Source: CAMDHY01 sp046156265 (GTDB lineage Bacteria > Pseudomonadota > Alphaproteobacteria > Rhizobiales > Segnochrobactraceae). Taken from it: a stretch of 64,000 nt of DNA. The notes below the pieces were generated by a model. It was not told the origin of the DNA and did not search any database. It saw only the letters and a program-made list of their open reading frames with translations. Below, piece by piece: positions 32,459 to 42,219 of the stretch. The translations under genes were made by a program, and so were the position numbers. The stretch's first letter is position 1; the number at the start of each line of letters is the position of its first letter. The stretch spans positions 992,001 to 1,056,000 of the forward strand of contig NZ_JAWDIR010000011.1 of the NCBI RefSeq assembly GCF_046156265.1, written 5' to 3'.

Positions 32459-33868
32459 TCAGCCGGAGTAGTACATGTCGTACTCGACCGGGTGCGGCGT
32501 CATCTCGTAGCGCATGTTCTCTTCCATCTTCAGATCGATGTAGGCGTCGATCTGGTCGTCGTCGAACACGCCGCCGGCCTTCAGGAAGTCGCGATCGGCG
32601 TCGAGCGAGGCGAGCGCCTCGCGCAAGCTGCCGCACACCGTCGGGATCTGCTTCAGCTCTTCCGGCGGCAGGTCGTAGAGGTTCTTGTCCATCGCCTCGC
32701 CGGGATGGAGCTTGTTCTTGATGCCGTCGAGGCCGGCCATCAGCATCGCCGTGAAGGCGAGGTAGGGGTTCGCCAGCGGATCGGGGAAGCGGACCTCGAC
32801 GCGCTTGGCCTTCGGCGACGTCGTGTAGGGGATGCGGCACGAGGCGGAGCGGTTGCGCGCCGAGTAGGCGAGCAGCACCGGCGCCTCGTAGCCCGGCACG
32901 AGCCGCTTGTAGGAGTTGGTCGACGGGTTGGTGAAGGCGTTGATCGCCTTGGCGTGCTTCAGGATGCCGCCGATGTAGTAGAGGCAGCTCTCCGACAGGT
33001 CGGCGTACTGGTTGCCGGCGAACTGCGGCTTGCCGTCCTTCCAGATCGACTGGTGCACGTGCATGCCCGAGCCGTTGTCACCGAAGACCGGCTTCGGCAT
33101 GAACGTCGCCGTCTTGCCGTAGGCGTTGGCGACCTGGTGGACGACGTACTTGTAGATCTGGATCTTGTCGGCGTTGCGCACCAGCGTGTCGAACTTGAGA
33201 CCCAGCTCGTGCTGGGCGGCGGCCACCTCGTGGTGGTGCTTCTCGACGGTGACGCCCATCTCCTTCATCACCGAAAGCATCTCGGAGCGGCAGTCCTGCA
33301 GCGAATCCATCGGCGGCACGGGGAAGTAGCCGCCCTTGATGCGCATCCGGTGGCCGAGGTTGCCGGTCTCGTACTCGGTGAACGTGTTCGTCGGCAGCTC
33401 CATCGAATCGACGATGAAGCTCGTGTTGTAGGGCGTCGCCGAGAAGCGCACGTCGTCGAACACGAAGAACTCGGCCTCGGGGCCGAAATAGACGGTGTCG
33501 CCGATGTTGAGCGAGCGCATGTACGCCTCGCCCTTCTTGGCGATCGAGCGCGGGTCGCGGTTGTAGGACTCGCCCGAGAGCGGGTCGAGGATGTCGCAGA
33601 AGATCGAGATCGTCGACTGCGCGAAGAACGGATCGACGTGGGTCGTCTCCGGGTCCGGCATCAGCGTCATGTCGGACTCGTTGATCGCCTTCCAGCCGGC
33701 GATCGACGAGCCGTCGAAGGCGACGCCGTCGGCGAACATGTCCTCGTCGACGAGATCGACGTCCATCGTCACGTGCTGCAGCTTGCCGCGCGGGTCGGTG
33801 AAGCGCAGGTCGACGTACTTAACGTCCTTGTCCTTGATCATCTTGAGGACGTCAGAGGCTGTCGTCAT
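32459..33868 (-). CDS. glnA: glutamine synthetase type I
   Basis: The main ammonia-assimilating enzyme (469 aa, dodecameric GSI-beta type). It forms glutamine from glutamate, ammonia and ATP. Clear marks are 'FDGSSIAGWKAINESDM', 'EAEFFVFDDVRF', 'NGSGMHVHQSIWKDG', 'RSASCRIPY' and the adenylylation segment 'NLYDLPPEEL', with the modifiable Tyr at residue 398. It is therefore probably controlled by GlnE. It lies downstream of glnB, 115 bases apart, in the usual alphaproteobacterial glnB-glnA operon, and should be read from the sigma-54 promoter before glnB and possibly from an internal one. Confidence 0.97.
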   Translation of the reverse strand: MTTASDVLKMIKDKDVKYVDLRFTDPRGKLQHVTMDVDLVDEDMFADGVAFDGSSIAGWKAINESDMTLMPDPETTHVDPFFAQSTISIFCDILDPLSGESYNRDPRSIAKKGEAYMRSLNIGDTVYFGPEAEFFVFDDVRFSATPYNTSFIVDSMELPTNTFTEYETGNLGHRMRIKGGYFPVPPMDSLQDCRSEMLSVMKEMGVTVEKHHHEVAAAQHELGLKFDTLVRNADKIQIYKYVVHQVANAYGKTATFMPKPVFGDNGSGMHVHQSIWKDGKPQFAGNQYADLSESCLYYIGGILKHAKAINAFTNPSTNSYKRLVPGYEAPVLLAYSARNRSASCRIPYTTSPKAKRVEVRFPDPLANPYLAFTAMLMAGLDGIKNKLHPGEAMDKNLYDLPPEELKQIPTVCGSLREALASLDADRDFLKAGGVFDDDQIDAYIDLKMEENMRYEMTPHPVEYDMYYSG

Positions 33869-33983
33869 CGCAGGTTTCCTCGGATTGGATGCTGGCTGTT
33901 GGGACCGCGGCCTTTGGGCCGCGTATCCGGTGCGTGAACCTGGCCGGCGGGCCGCGGGTCCGGTCGGGAGGCGGGCCGATCGC

Positions 33984-34322
33984 TCAGATGGCGTCGTTGC
34001 CCGTCTCGCCGGTGCGGATGCGGATCGCTTCCTCGACGTTGGAGACGAAGATCTTGCCGTCGCCGATGCGGCCGGTCGCCGCGGCATTGCGGATCGCCTC
34101 CACCGCCTTGTCGACCATCTCGTCGGTGAGCACGACCTCGACCTTCACCTTCGGCAGGAAGTCGACGACGTACTCCGCGCCACGATAGAGTTCGGTATGG
34201 CCCTTCTGTCGACCGAAGCCCTTCGCCTCGGTGACGGTGATGCCCTGGAGGCCAACCTCCTGCAGCGCCTCCTTCACCTCGTCGAGCTTGAAGGGCTTTA
34301 TGATGGCTTCGATCTTCTTCAT
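33984..34322 (-). CDS. glnB: PII nitrogen regulatory protein
   Basis: A 112-residue PII signal protein that reports 2-oxoglutarate, ATP/ADP and glutamine state to GlnE, NtrB and transporters. The canonical start MKKIEAIIKPFKLDEVK sits at 34322. The T-loop 'LYRGAEYVVDFLPKVK' carries the uridylylated Tyr51, and the ATP-binding 'TGRIGDGKIFV' is intact. Adjacent to glnA, so this copy is GlnB-type rather than an amtB-linked GlnK. A strong sigma-54 promoter lies 65 bases upstream. Confidence 0.96.
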   Translation of the reverse strand: MKKIEAIIKPFKLDEVKEALQEVGLQGITVTEAKGFGRQKGHTELYRGAEYVVDFLPKVKVEVVLTDEMVDKAVEAIRNAAATGRIGDGKIFVSNVEEAIRIRTGETGNDAI

Positions 34323-34386
34323 CGCCTCCCTCGCACCGGAGTCCTCGGCCCGGGCCACGCTCCGATCGCCGACCCGCCCCGAAGTT

Positions 34387-34402
34387 TGCATGGTCCGTGC
34401 CA
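34387..34402 (-). promoter_or_regulatory. sigma-54 (RpoN) promoter of glnB-glnA
   Basis: The minus-strand sequence TGGCACGGACCATGCA matches the -24/-12 consensus TGGCACGNNNNTTGCA at every fixed base but one, with the exact 10-base spacing between GG and GC. It lies 65-80 bases before the glnB start, which implies NtrC-activated expression under nitrogen limitation. Confidence 0.88.
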
Positions 34403-34535
34403 CCGCACCAGCCCGAAGCGAACGGCGACGAAACGGGCAATTGCGCGCGGGATCGCCGGGGCGACGGCGCGAGACAATCCAGCGCCGCCTGCGAATTAGT
34501 CAATGTGCATCTTCTCTGAGCAACATGAGGGTGGA

Positions 34536-36014
34536 ATGACGGCGCTGCTGACGACGGCCGAGATGGGTCGTGCCGACCGGCTGACCATCGAGGCGGGCAC
34601 GCCGGGCATCGAACTGATGGACCGCGCCGGCTTCGCCGTCGCCGACGCGGTGGCCGGCCGGCAGCGGCTCGGCTCCCGCGTCCTGGTGGTGGCCGGGCCC
34701 GGCAACAACGGCGGCGACGGCTTCATCGCCGCCCAGGTGCTGCGCGAGCGTGGCTACCCGGTGCGGCTGATGCTGCTCGGCGAGCGTGACCGGCTGACGG
34801 GAGACGCCGCCGAGGCGGCGCGGCGCTTTCGCGGCGCGATCGAGCCGGCCGACGCGGCCGCTGTGCGCGACTGCGAGGTGATCGTCGACGCCCTGTTCGG
34901 CGCCGGCCTCGCCCGGCCGCTCGACGGGATGGCGGCGGCGCTGGTCGAGGCGATCAACGGCTCCGGCGCCACGGTGGTGGCGGTCGACCTGCCGAGCGGC
35001 GTCAACGGCGACAGCGGCCAGGTGCTCGGGACGGCGGTGCGGGCGACCGAGACGGTGACGTTCTTCCGCCGCAAGCCTGGTCATCTGCTCGAGCCGGGGC
35101 GGGGCCTCTGCGGGCGGATGCGCGTCGTCGACATCGGCATCGCCGACGGGGTGCTGGAGGAGATTGCGCCGACCACCTTCGCGAACGGCCCCGATTTGTG
35201 GCGTGGCGTGTGGCAGCCGCCGGGGCGGGATGGCCACAAGTTCGACCGTGGCCACGCGGTGGCGGTCTCCGGGCCGGCGCACGCGACCGGGGCGGCGAGG
35301 CTCGCCGCCGGGGCGGCGCTGCGGGCGGGGGCGGGGCTCGTCACCGTCGCCTCTCCGTCGGACGCCGTGGCCGCAAACGCGGCCCACCTGACGGCGGTGA
35401 TGCTGCGGCCGTTCGACGGCGCGGCGGGGCTTTCGGCGATCATCGACGATCCTCGCATCACCGCGGTCGTCGCCGGGCCGGGGCTCGGGGTCGGGGAGGG
35501 GACGCGGGCGCTCGTGTCGGCGGTGCTCTCCGGGCGCCGCGCGGTGGTGCTGGACGCCGATGCGCTGACGAGCTTCCGCGACGATCCGGCCGGGCTCGCG
35601 GCGGCGATCGGCGCGCACGCCGGGCCGGTGGTGATGACGCCGCACGAGGGCGAGTTCGCGCGGCTGTTCCCCGATCTCGGTCCGACGACCGGGGCGAAGA
35701 CCGAGCGCGCCCGCGCCGCGGCCCGGCGGATGGGGGCGGTGGTCATCCTGAAGGGGCCCGACACGGTGATTGCGGCACCGGACGGGCGGGCGGCGATCAA
35801 CGAGAACGCGCCGCCATGGCTCGCCACGGCGGGCTCCGGCGACGTCCTCGCCGGCACGATCGCGGGACTGCTGGCGGGCGGCATGGCGGGGTTCGAGGCG
35901 GCGGCGATGGGCGTGTGGATGCACGGCGAGGCCGGCACCGTCGCGGGGCCGGGGCTCATCGCCGAGGACCTCGCGCCGGCGCTGAAGGCGGTGGTGGCGA
36001 AACTCGTGTCGTGA
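34536..36014 (+). CDS. nnr: bifunctional NAD(P)HX epimerase / ADP-dependent NAD(P)HX dehydratase
   Basis: A repair enzyme for hydrated NAD(P)H. The N-terminal YjeF/epimerase half (about 1-205) has 'VVAGPGNNGGDGFIAAQ' and 'VDLPSGVNGDSG'. The C-terminal carbohydrate-kinase-like dehydratase half (about 220-492) has 'MTPHEGEFARLFPD', 'LKGPDTVIAAPDGR' and 'NENAPPWLATAGSGDVLAG'. The ATG at 34536 has GAGG five bases before it; an ATG eleven codons earlier lacks a ribosome site. It is divergent from glnB and followed by a tRNA gene. Cytoplasmic housekeeping role. Confidence 0.93.
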   Translation: MTALLTTAEMGRADRLTIEAGTPGIELMDRAGFAVADAVAGRQRLGSRVLVVAGPGNNGGDGFIAAQVLRERGYPVRLMLLGERDRLTGDAAEAARRFRGAIEPADAAAVRDCEVIVDALFGAGLARPLDGMAAALVEAINGSGATVVAVDLPSGVNGDSGQVLGTAVRATETVTFFRRKPGHLLEPGRGLCGRMRVVDIGIADGVLEEIAPTTFANGPDLWRGVWQPPGRDGHKFDRGHAVAVSGPAHATGAARLAAGAALRAGAGLVTVASPSDAVAANAAHLTAVMLRPFDGAAGLSAIIDDPRITAVVAGPGLGVGEGTRALVSAVLSGRRAVVLDADALTSFRDDPAGLAAAIGAHAGPVVMTPHEGEFARLFPDLGPTTGAKTERARAAARRMGAVVILKGPDTVIAAPDGRAAINENAPPWLATAGSGDVLAGTIAGLLAGGMAGFEAAAMGVWMHGEAGTVAGPGLIAEDLAPALKAVVAKLVS

Positions 36015-36119
36015 CGGCCGTCCGGCGGGCGGCCGGACGCCTCAATTCCGGCTTTCGGGGCGAAACAGCCGATGCTATAGAGCCTGCGCCTCGGCAGCGA
36101 CCGGCGACGGCGCGCGTCT

Positions 36120-36204
36120 GCGGGCGTGGTGGAACTGGTAGACACGCTGGATTTAGGTTCCAGTGGCGCAAGCCGTGGGGGTTCAAATCCCTCCGCCCGC
36201 ACCA
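36120..36204 (+). tRNA. tRNA-Leu (anticodon UAG)
   Basis: An 85-base class II tRNA. Acceptor stem GCGGGCG/CGCCCGC, anticodon stem CTGGA/TCCAG around the loop TTTAGGT (anticodon TAG), a variable arm (TGGCGCAAGCCGT), the T-arm GGGGGTTCAAATCCCTC, and an encoded CCA end. A -10-like TATAGA lies at 36076-36081. The position just upstream of tig is typical for this group of bacteria. Confidence 0.97.
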
Positions 36205-36508
36205 TGCCTCGACCGCGCGCCACGGCCGGAGCGGCGCGACGCGTCGAACGTGCCGGCGGTGCCGGCGCAGGGGCGTCGGCGCTGCGATCCGGGCCGTCCT
36301 TCCGTCGGGCTTCTCGCGCCTCCGGTGGCAGGGGGCCCGGGCCATGTTCGCGGGCCGGGTCCTGTTGGCGGGCCGGTCCTTGCGGGCGCGGCGCGCGATC
36401 GGGGTGCGCGGACCGGGAGCGCACGATCCGGCGCGGACGGACCGGGTGCGGACATTCATTGCGACCGGCGGCCGGAAGGGCGCCGCAAGACGAAAGAAGA
36501 CCTGACCG
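36205..36508 (+). other. intergenic region before trigger factor
   Basis: About 300 GC-rich bases between tRNA-Leu and tig. An open frame crosses it, but it has no ribosome site or recognisable protein. The AAGAAGACC stretch just before the tig ATG is a weak ribosome site. I see no hairpin with a T-run and no clear promoter. Confidence 0.5.
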
Positions 36509-37861
36509 ATGCAAGTGACCGAGACGCTCTCCGACGGCCTGAAGCGCGAGCTCGCCGTCGTCGTTCCCGCCGCCGCTCTCGACGCCAAGCTGTCGAGCTA
36601 CCTCGCCGAGATGTCGGGCAAGGCGCGCATCAACGGCTTCCGCCCGGGCAAGGTGCCGGCCGCGCACCTGAAGAAGCTCTACGGCCGCCAGGCGATGGTC
36701 GAGATCGTCAACGAGGTGGTGGGTGACACCATCCGCCAGGCCGTCGCCGACCGCTCCGAGAAGCCGGCGATGCAGCCGGAGATCGAAGTCGGCGAGCCGG
36801 GCATGGAGAAGGTGCTGGAGGGGTCGACCGACCTCGCCTTCACGATGCGCTACGAGGTGCTGCCGGAGATCGTCGTCGGCGACGTCGCCTCGATCGCGGT
36901 CGAGGAGCCGTATGTCGAGGTGACCGACGAGGAGGTCACCGCCGAGGTGCAGCGTCTCGCCGATTCGATGCGCCCCTTCGAGGCGAAGGACGGCGCGGCG
37001 GCGAACGGCGACAAGGTGACGATCGACTTTGTCGGCAAGCTCGACGGCGAGCCCTTCGAGAACGGCTCGGCCGAAGGCGCCGACCTGGTGCTCGGCTCCA
37101 ACCAGTTCATCCCCGGCTTCGAGGACCAGCTCGTCGGCAAGTCGGCGGGTGACGAGACCGTCGTCTCGCTGACCTTCCCCGAGGAATATCCGGCCAAGCA
37201 CCTCGCCGGAAAGGCCGCGACCTTCGACGTCAAGGTGACGGCGGTGCAGGCCCCGGGCGAGGTGGCCCTCGACGACGCGCTCGCCGAGCGGGTGGGCCTC
37301 ACCACCCTCGACGAGCTGAAGGAGGCGATCCGCCAGCAGGTCGGCCAGCGCTACACGGCCGCCTCGCGCCAGAAGGTCAAGCGGGCGCTCCTCGACGCGC
37401 TCGACGCGATGCACCCGATCGAGACGCCAGAAAAGCTCGTCGAGAGCGAGTTCGATGCGATCTGGCGCCAGCTGATGGCGGACATGGAGCGCACCGGCCG
37501 CACCTTCACCGACGAGGAGACGACGGAGGAGAAGGCACGCGAGGAATACAAGGGCATCGCCGCCCGCCGCGTCCGCCTCGGCCTCGTCCTGTCGAAGATC
37601 GGCGAGGACGCCAACGTCGAGGTGAGCGACGAAGAGGTGCAGGGCGCGCTGCGCGACCGGCTGCGGCAGTTCCCCGGGCGCGAGAAGGAGGTCATCGACT
37701 TCTATCGCAAGAACCCGACGGCGATCGCCTCCCTGAAGGGCCCGCTCTACGAGGAGAAGGTCGTCGACCACGTGCTCGGCAAGGCCAACGTCACCCGCAA
37801 GCCGGTGACCAAGGACGAGCTGTTCGCCGACGCCGAGGACGACGAGGCCGCGGCGGGCTGA
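36509..37861 (+). CDS. tig: trigger factor, ribosome-associated chaperone
   Basis: A 450-residue chaperone that binds nascent chains at the ribosome exit. The ribosome-docking signature 'GFRPGKVP' is near residue 47. The FKBP-like prolyl isomerase domain spans about 160-245 (GDKVTIDFVGKLDGEPFENG .. GFEDQLVGKSAGDE), and the helical C-terminal domain follows to residue 450. The ATG at 36509 gives the usual 'MQVTETLSDGLKREL'. First of the protein-quality-control block tig-clpP-clpX-lon, a conserved order in alphaproteobacteria. Confidence 0.97.
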   Translation: MQVTETLSDGLKRELAVVVPAAALDAKLSSYLAEMSGKARINGFRPGKVPAAHLKKLYGRQAMVEIVNEVVGDTIRQAVADRSEKPAMQPEIEVGEPGMEKVLEGSTDLAFTMRYEVLPEIVVGDVASIAVEEPYVEVTDEEVTAEVQRLADSMRPFEAKDGAAANGDKVTIDFVGKLDGEPFENGSAEGADLVLGSNQFIPGFEDQLVGKSAGDETVVSLTFPEEYPAKHLAGKAATFDVKVTAVQAPGEVALDDALAERVGLTTLDELKEAIRQQVGQRYTAASRQKVKRALLDALDAMHPIETPEKLVESEFDAIWRQLMADMERTGRTFTDEETTEEKAREEYKGIAARRVRLGLVLSKIGEDANVEVSDEEVQGALRDRLRQFPGREKEVIDFYRKNPTAIASLKGPLYEEKVVDHVLGKANVTRKPVTKDELFADAEDDEAAAG

Positions 37862-37984
37862 CGCCGGTCGCGACCCGAGGCCTTCCTGCGAGGGAAGGCA
37901 TCCCCTATATGACGCTACGGCGGCGGCGTGAATCGGCTTTCCCGGCCGACCGCCGCCGTTCCGTTTCGACCGCGAGGACACTCC

Positions 37985-38617
37985 GTGAAGGACCCTGTCG
38001 ACACCTACATGAGCACGCTCGTCCCGATGGTCGTCGAGCAGACGAACCGCGGCGAGCGCGCATACGACATCTTCTCGCGGCTCCTGAAGGAGCGAATCAT
38101 CTTCATCGCCGGTCCGATCGAGGACACGGTGGCGACGCTCGTCTGCGCACAGCTGCTGTTCCTGGAGGCGGAGAACCCGTCGAAGGAGATCGCCATCTAC
38201 ATCAATTCCCCGGGAGGTCTGGTGACCTCGGGAATGGCGATCTACGACACCATGCAGTTCATCCGCCCGGCGGTGTCGACGCTGTGCATCGGCCAGGCCG
38301 CCTCGATGGGCTCGCTGCTGCTCGCCGCCGGCGCCAAGGGCATGCGCTATTCGCTGCCGAACGCCCGCATCATGGTGCACCAGCCGTCCGGCGGCTTCCG
38401 CGGCACGGCGGCCGACATCATGCTGCATGCCCAGGAAATCCTGGCGCTGAAGCGGCGGCTGAACGACATCTATCAGAAGCACACCGGCCAGGAGCTCTCC
38501 GCCATTGAAAAGGCGCTGGAGCGTGACAACTTCATGACGGCCGAGATGGCCAAGTCGTTCGGCATCGTCGACAACGTCATCGCCGACCGCACCTCGCTCG
38601 AAGGCATCGCGGCCTGA
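37985..38617 (+). CDS. clpP: ATP-dependent Clp protease proteolytic subunit
   Basis: A 210-residue serine peptidase forming the ClpXP/ClpAP barrel. The triad is Ser107 (QAASMGSLLL), His132 (IMVHQPSGG) and Asp181 (ERDNFMTAEM), with the same spacing as in E. coli. The GTG at 37985 is chosen because it gives 'VKDPVDTYM', matching the 'MRDPVETYM' start common in Rhizobiales. GAGGAC lies just before it, and the ATG at 38009 has poorer spacing. It lies 123 bases after tig and 277 before clpX. Confidence 0.96.
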   Translation: MKDPVDTYMSTLVPMVVEQTNRGERAYDIFSRLLKERIIFIAGPIEDTVATLVCAQLLFLEAENPSKEIAIYINSPGGLVTSGMAIYDTMQFIRPAVSTLCIGQAASMGSLLLAAGAKGMRYSLPNARIMVHQPSGGFRGTAADIMLHAQEILALKRRLNDIYQKHTGQELSAIEKALERDNFMTAEMAKSFGIVDNVIADRTSLEGIAA

Positions 38618-38894
38618 CGGACGGCGCGACGCCTGCGCGGGTCGACAGACGCGCGCGAGGGTCGCGAAGCTGGTCCGGGGCTGTCTTCGAACGGACCGCG
38701 TCTTGCATCGGGCTGAGGGCGGCGCCGGTGCGGACTTGAATTCGCCGCCCCCAGGTGATTGCATCCGCAAAGGGGGCGGAACCGCGCGATCGGCGCGCCT
38801 CGCCGAACGATTCGGCGAGAACCCTGCCGGGAATGCCCGGCCGAGCTGTTTTGCTGGCCCTTCGGTCAGCGGGCGGCCGCACGAGGACGATGGA

Positions 38895-40163
<1,269 letters not shown>

Positions 40164-40187
40164 GCGAATCGGCCGCTTCATGCGAAT

Positions 40188-40214
40188 GGGCGGGCCTCGG
40201 CCCGCCCTTTTCGT
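40188..40214 (+). terminator. terminator of clpX
   Basis: Stem GGGCGGGC / GCCCGCCC with a CTCG-type loop is followed by TTTTCGTTT, 25 bases after the clpX stop. Confidence 0.92.
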
Positions 40215-40370
40215 TTGTGCGTGTCTGATGACGACCCAGCTGCCCGCCAGCTTTGCTCCATTGCGACATTGTCCGCGGTGCAATCGCTGGTAAGCTCCGC
40301 CTGCAGGGGGTGTCTGCGCCAGAAGCGGTCATCGCCCCGGTTGTCTGAGGCCCGGAGCCTGGGGGCGATC

Positions 40371-41936
40371 ATGCGTGCCATGACACCGAAGTCGATCAGC
40401 CCGCCAGCGACGCAACCGCGGCCCCGCCGCAGGCAAACGACCACCCTGTCTTCGCTCGCCGCCGTGGCCTTCGCTGCGGGCATCCTGATCGGTGGCGGCC
40501 ACGCCACCGCTGAGCCTGCGCCTCGCGTCGATCTCGCCCGAATCGCGCCACCCGCCGGCTTCTCGATCATTGCGAGGACGCCGGGATTCTTCCCCGAATT
40601 CGGACACGGGTCCGGCGATGTCAACGGCGACGGCGTCAACGACATCCTGATGAGCGAACCCGCAGCCGCGTCGCCGGATGGAGTCGAGAACGCCGGTGTG
40701 GTGTACGTCATCTTCGGCAGACCGTCGACGCCGTTCCCCGCAGAGATCAAGTTGTCCAAGCTGGACGGCAGCAACGGCTTCGTTTTGTCGGGCCTCCGCC
40801 GAAAGCAGTACCTCGGCGAGTTGGTCTCCTTTGTGGGGGACGTCAACGGCGACGGCTTCGACGACATCGCCATGCGATCGCATTCAGGCTGTTGGCCCGC
40901 CGAGTGTTTGGAGAAGCCTGTCATATTCTTTGGAAGGCCGGATTTCCAGAGACGCTACAACATCGATCTCGAGAAGAAGGGGCCGAACAACTATGTCGTC
41001 CTGTCTTCTTCGCCCGACGTGGCGACGCGGCTGTCTGCCGCCGGCGACATGAACGGCGACGGGTTCGACGACATCGCCTTTGCGCTGACGGGAGGACCGA
41101 GTAACAGGACGAACCGCTGCTTCGTGCTGTACGGCCGCTCCCGCATCGGCTCCGGAACCGACCTCGGTTCGCCGGTCGACGGCCGCTCCTTCGAAATCCG
41201 CGACGACGGCCGCATGTGCGGGGATGTCGCGAGCGCGGGTGATTTCGACGGCGACGGCTTCGACGATCTCTTGACGATCGGGCGCTCGATGCCCGGGGCG
41301 ATCGTCTTCGGCCGAGCGACGCCGCTGCCGCCAAAGATCACGTTGCCCAATCCGCCGCCCGGCGTTCGCCTGCTGCGGCTGACGGGAGAGGACGGGCCGC
41401 GCGCATCGATCGCGCTCGGAACCGGTGCCTTCCAGGCCGGTTCAAGCGCCGGGATCTTCCTCTATCCGGTCCGACCGCTCACCACGGACGCGACGTCCCC
41501 GGGCGTGTTCGTCTCCAGCCTGGTCGCGGATCGCGAGGAGTTCGCCGTGGGGAGCGTCGATGGCTCGACGGGCGTCCGGTTCCTGTTCGACGGCTATGCC
41601 AATGCGGCCGACCGGACCGTGACCGCGGGCGGGGACGTCACCGGCGACGGGTGGTCCGACGCGCTGGTGTGCGTGTCCAAATTCGATTTCGACGACAGCG
41701 ATGGACTGTGCCTGCTGTTGTTCGGGCGCCCGGGCGCTTTTGCGCCGGTCGTCCGGCTGAGCACGGTTCAACGCGGAGAGGGCATCTACTTCACCCGGAC
41801 GAATCTGGCATGGCTGACAGGCAGGACGGCGGCTTCCCCGGGAGACATCAACGGCGATGGTCTCGCCGACATCATGATGCTCGGGGTCGGCAGGAACGCG
41901 GCGACGGTGGTGTTCGGCACCGAACGGTTCCAGTGA
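40371..41936 (+). CDS. exported FG-GAP/integrin alpha-type repeat protein
   Basis: A 521-residue exported protein predicted to fold as a beta-propeller of FG-GAP repeats. After a basic start (RPRRRQ) and a signal-like segment ending HATA|E there are six calcium-type motifs: DVNGDGVND, DVNGDGFDD, DMNGDGFDD, DFDGDGFDD, DVTGDGWSD and DINGDGLAD. Each is followed by a 'VxFGRP/VYVIFGRP' cage strand. Such propellers act in adhesion or as carbohydrate- or metal-binding modules; no catalytic domain is visible. The ATG at 40371 is preferred (GGGGGCG five bases before), with a second ATG three codons later. It sits between clpX and lon, which are usually adjacent in this order. Confidence 0.8.
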   Translation: MRAMTPKSISPPATQPRPRRRQTTTLSSLAAVAFAAGILIGGGHATAEPAPRVDLARIAPPAGFSIIARTPGFFPEFGHGSGDVNGDGVNDILMSEPAAASPDGVENAGVVYVIFGRPSTPFPAEIKLSKLDGSNGFVLSGLRRKQYLGELVSFVGDVNGDGFDDIAMRSHSGCWPAECLEKPVIFFGRPDFQRRYNIDLEKKGPNNYVVLSSSPDVATRLSAAGDMNGDGFDDIAFALTGGPSNRTNRCFVLYGRSRIGSGTDLGSPVDGRSFEIRDDGRMCGDVASAGDFDGDGFDDLLTIGRSMPGAIVFGRATPLPPKITLPNPPPGVRLLRLTGEDGPRASIALGTGAFQAGSSAGIFLYPVRPLTTDATSPGVFVSSLVADREEFAVGSVDGSTGVRFLFDGYANAADRTVTAGGDVTGDGWSDALVCVSKFDFDDSDGLCLLLFGRPGAFAPVVRLSTVQRGEGIYFTRTNLAWLTGRTAASPGDINGDGLADIMMLGVGRNAATVVFGTERFQ

Positions 41937-42219
41937 GCGCAGCCTCCCGTGGCGCGCCGCGGGCTCAAGCTTGCTCGGAGCCTGTGGCCAGCCGCCCGCG
42001 GCCGTAGCCGCATCTTGACACCCCCCGGGGGCAACTCCACCTATCGGCTAACTTCCTCCGGCGCGGCCGGTCCGGTCTGAGATCGGGTCCGGCGCCGGTG
42101 TTGCGGCGACCTTCCTTCCACCCCGCCTCATCACCAGTGAAAACCGTTGCCGGCGGCCCCCGTGGCCCGGATCGTGCTACTTGTCAGGCGATCCGGATCC
42201 GCTGAGAGAGGACGACTCG

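Noticed and set aside
36205..36508. Open frame running from the tRNA-Leu gene towards tig
   Set aside because: It overlaps the tRNA, lacks a ribosome site and has a random Arg/Gly/Ala-rich composition.
37900..37912. CCCCTATAT before clpP as an RpoH -10 element
   Set aside because: No CTTGA-like -35 lies at a suitable distance, so it stays a chance match.
42013..42046. CTTGACA followed by CACCTATCG before lon as a heat-shock promoter
   Set aside because: The spacing between the two elements is 18-21 bases depending on the choice of -10, and the GC-rich palindrome between them confuses the reading. Not firm enough to list.
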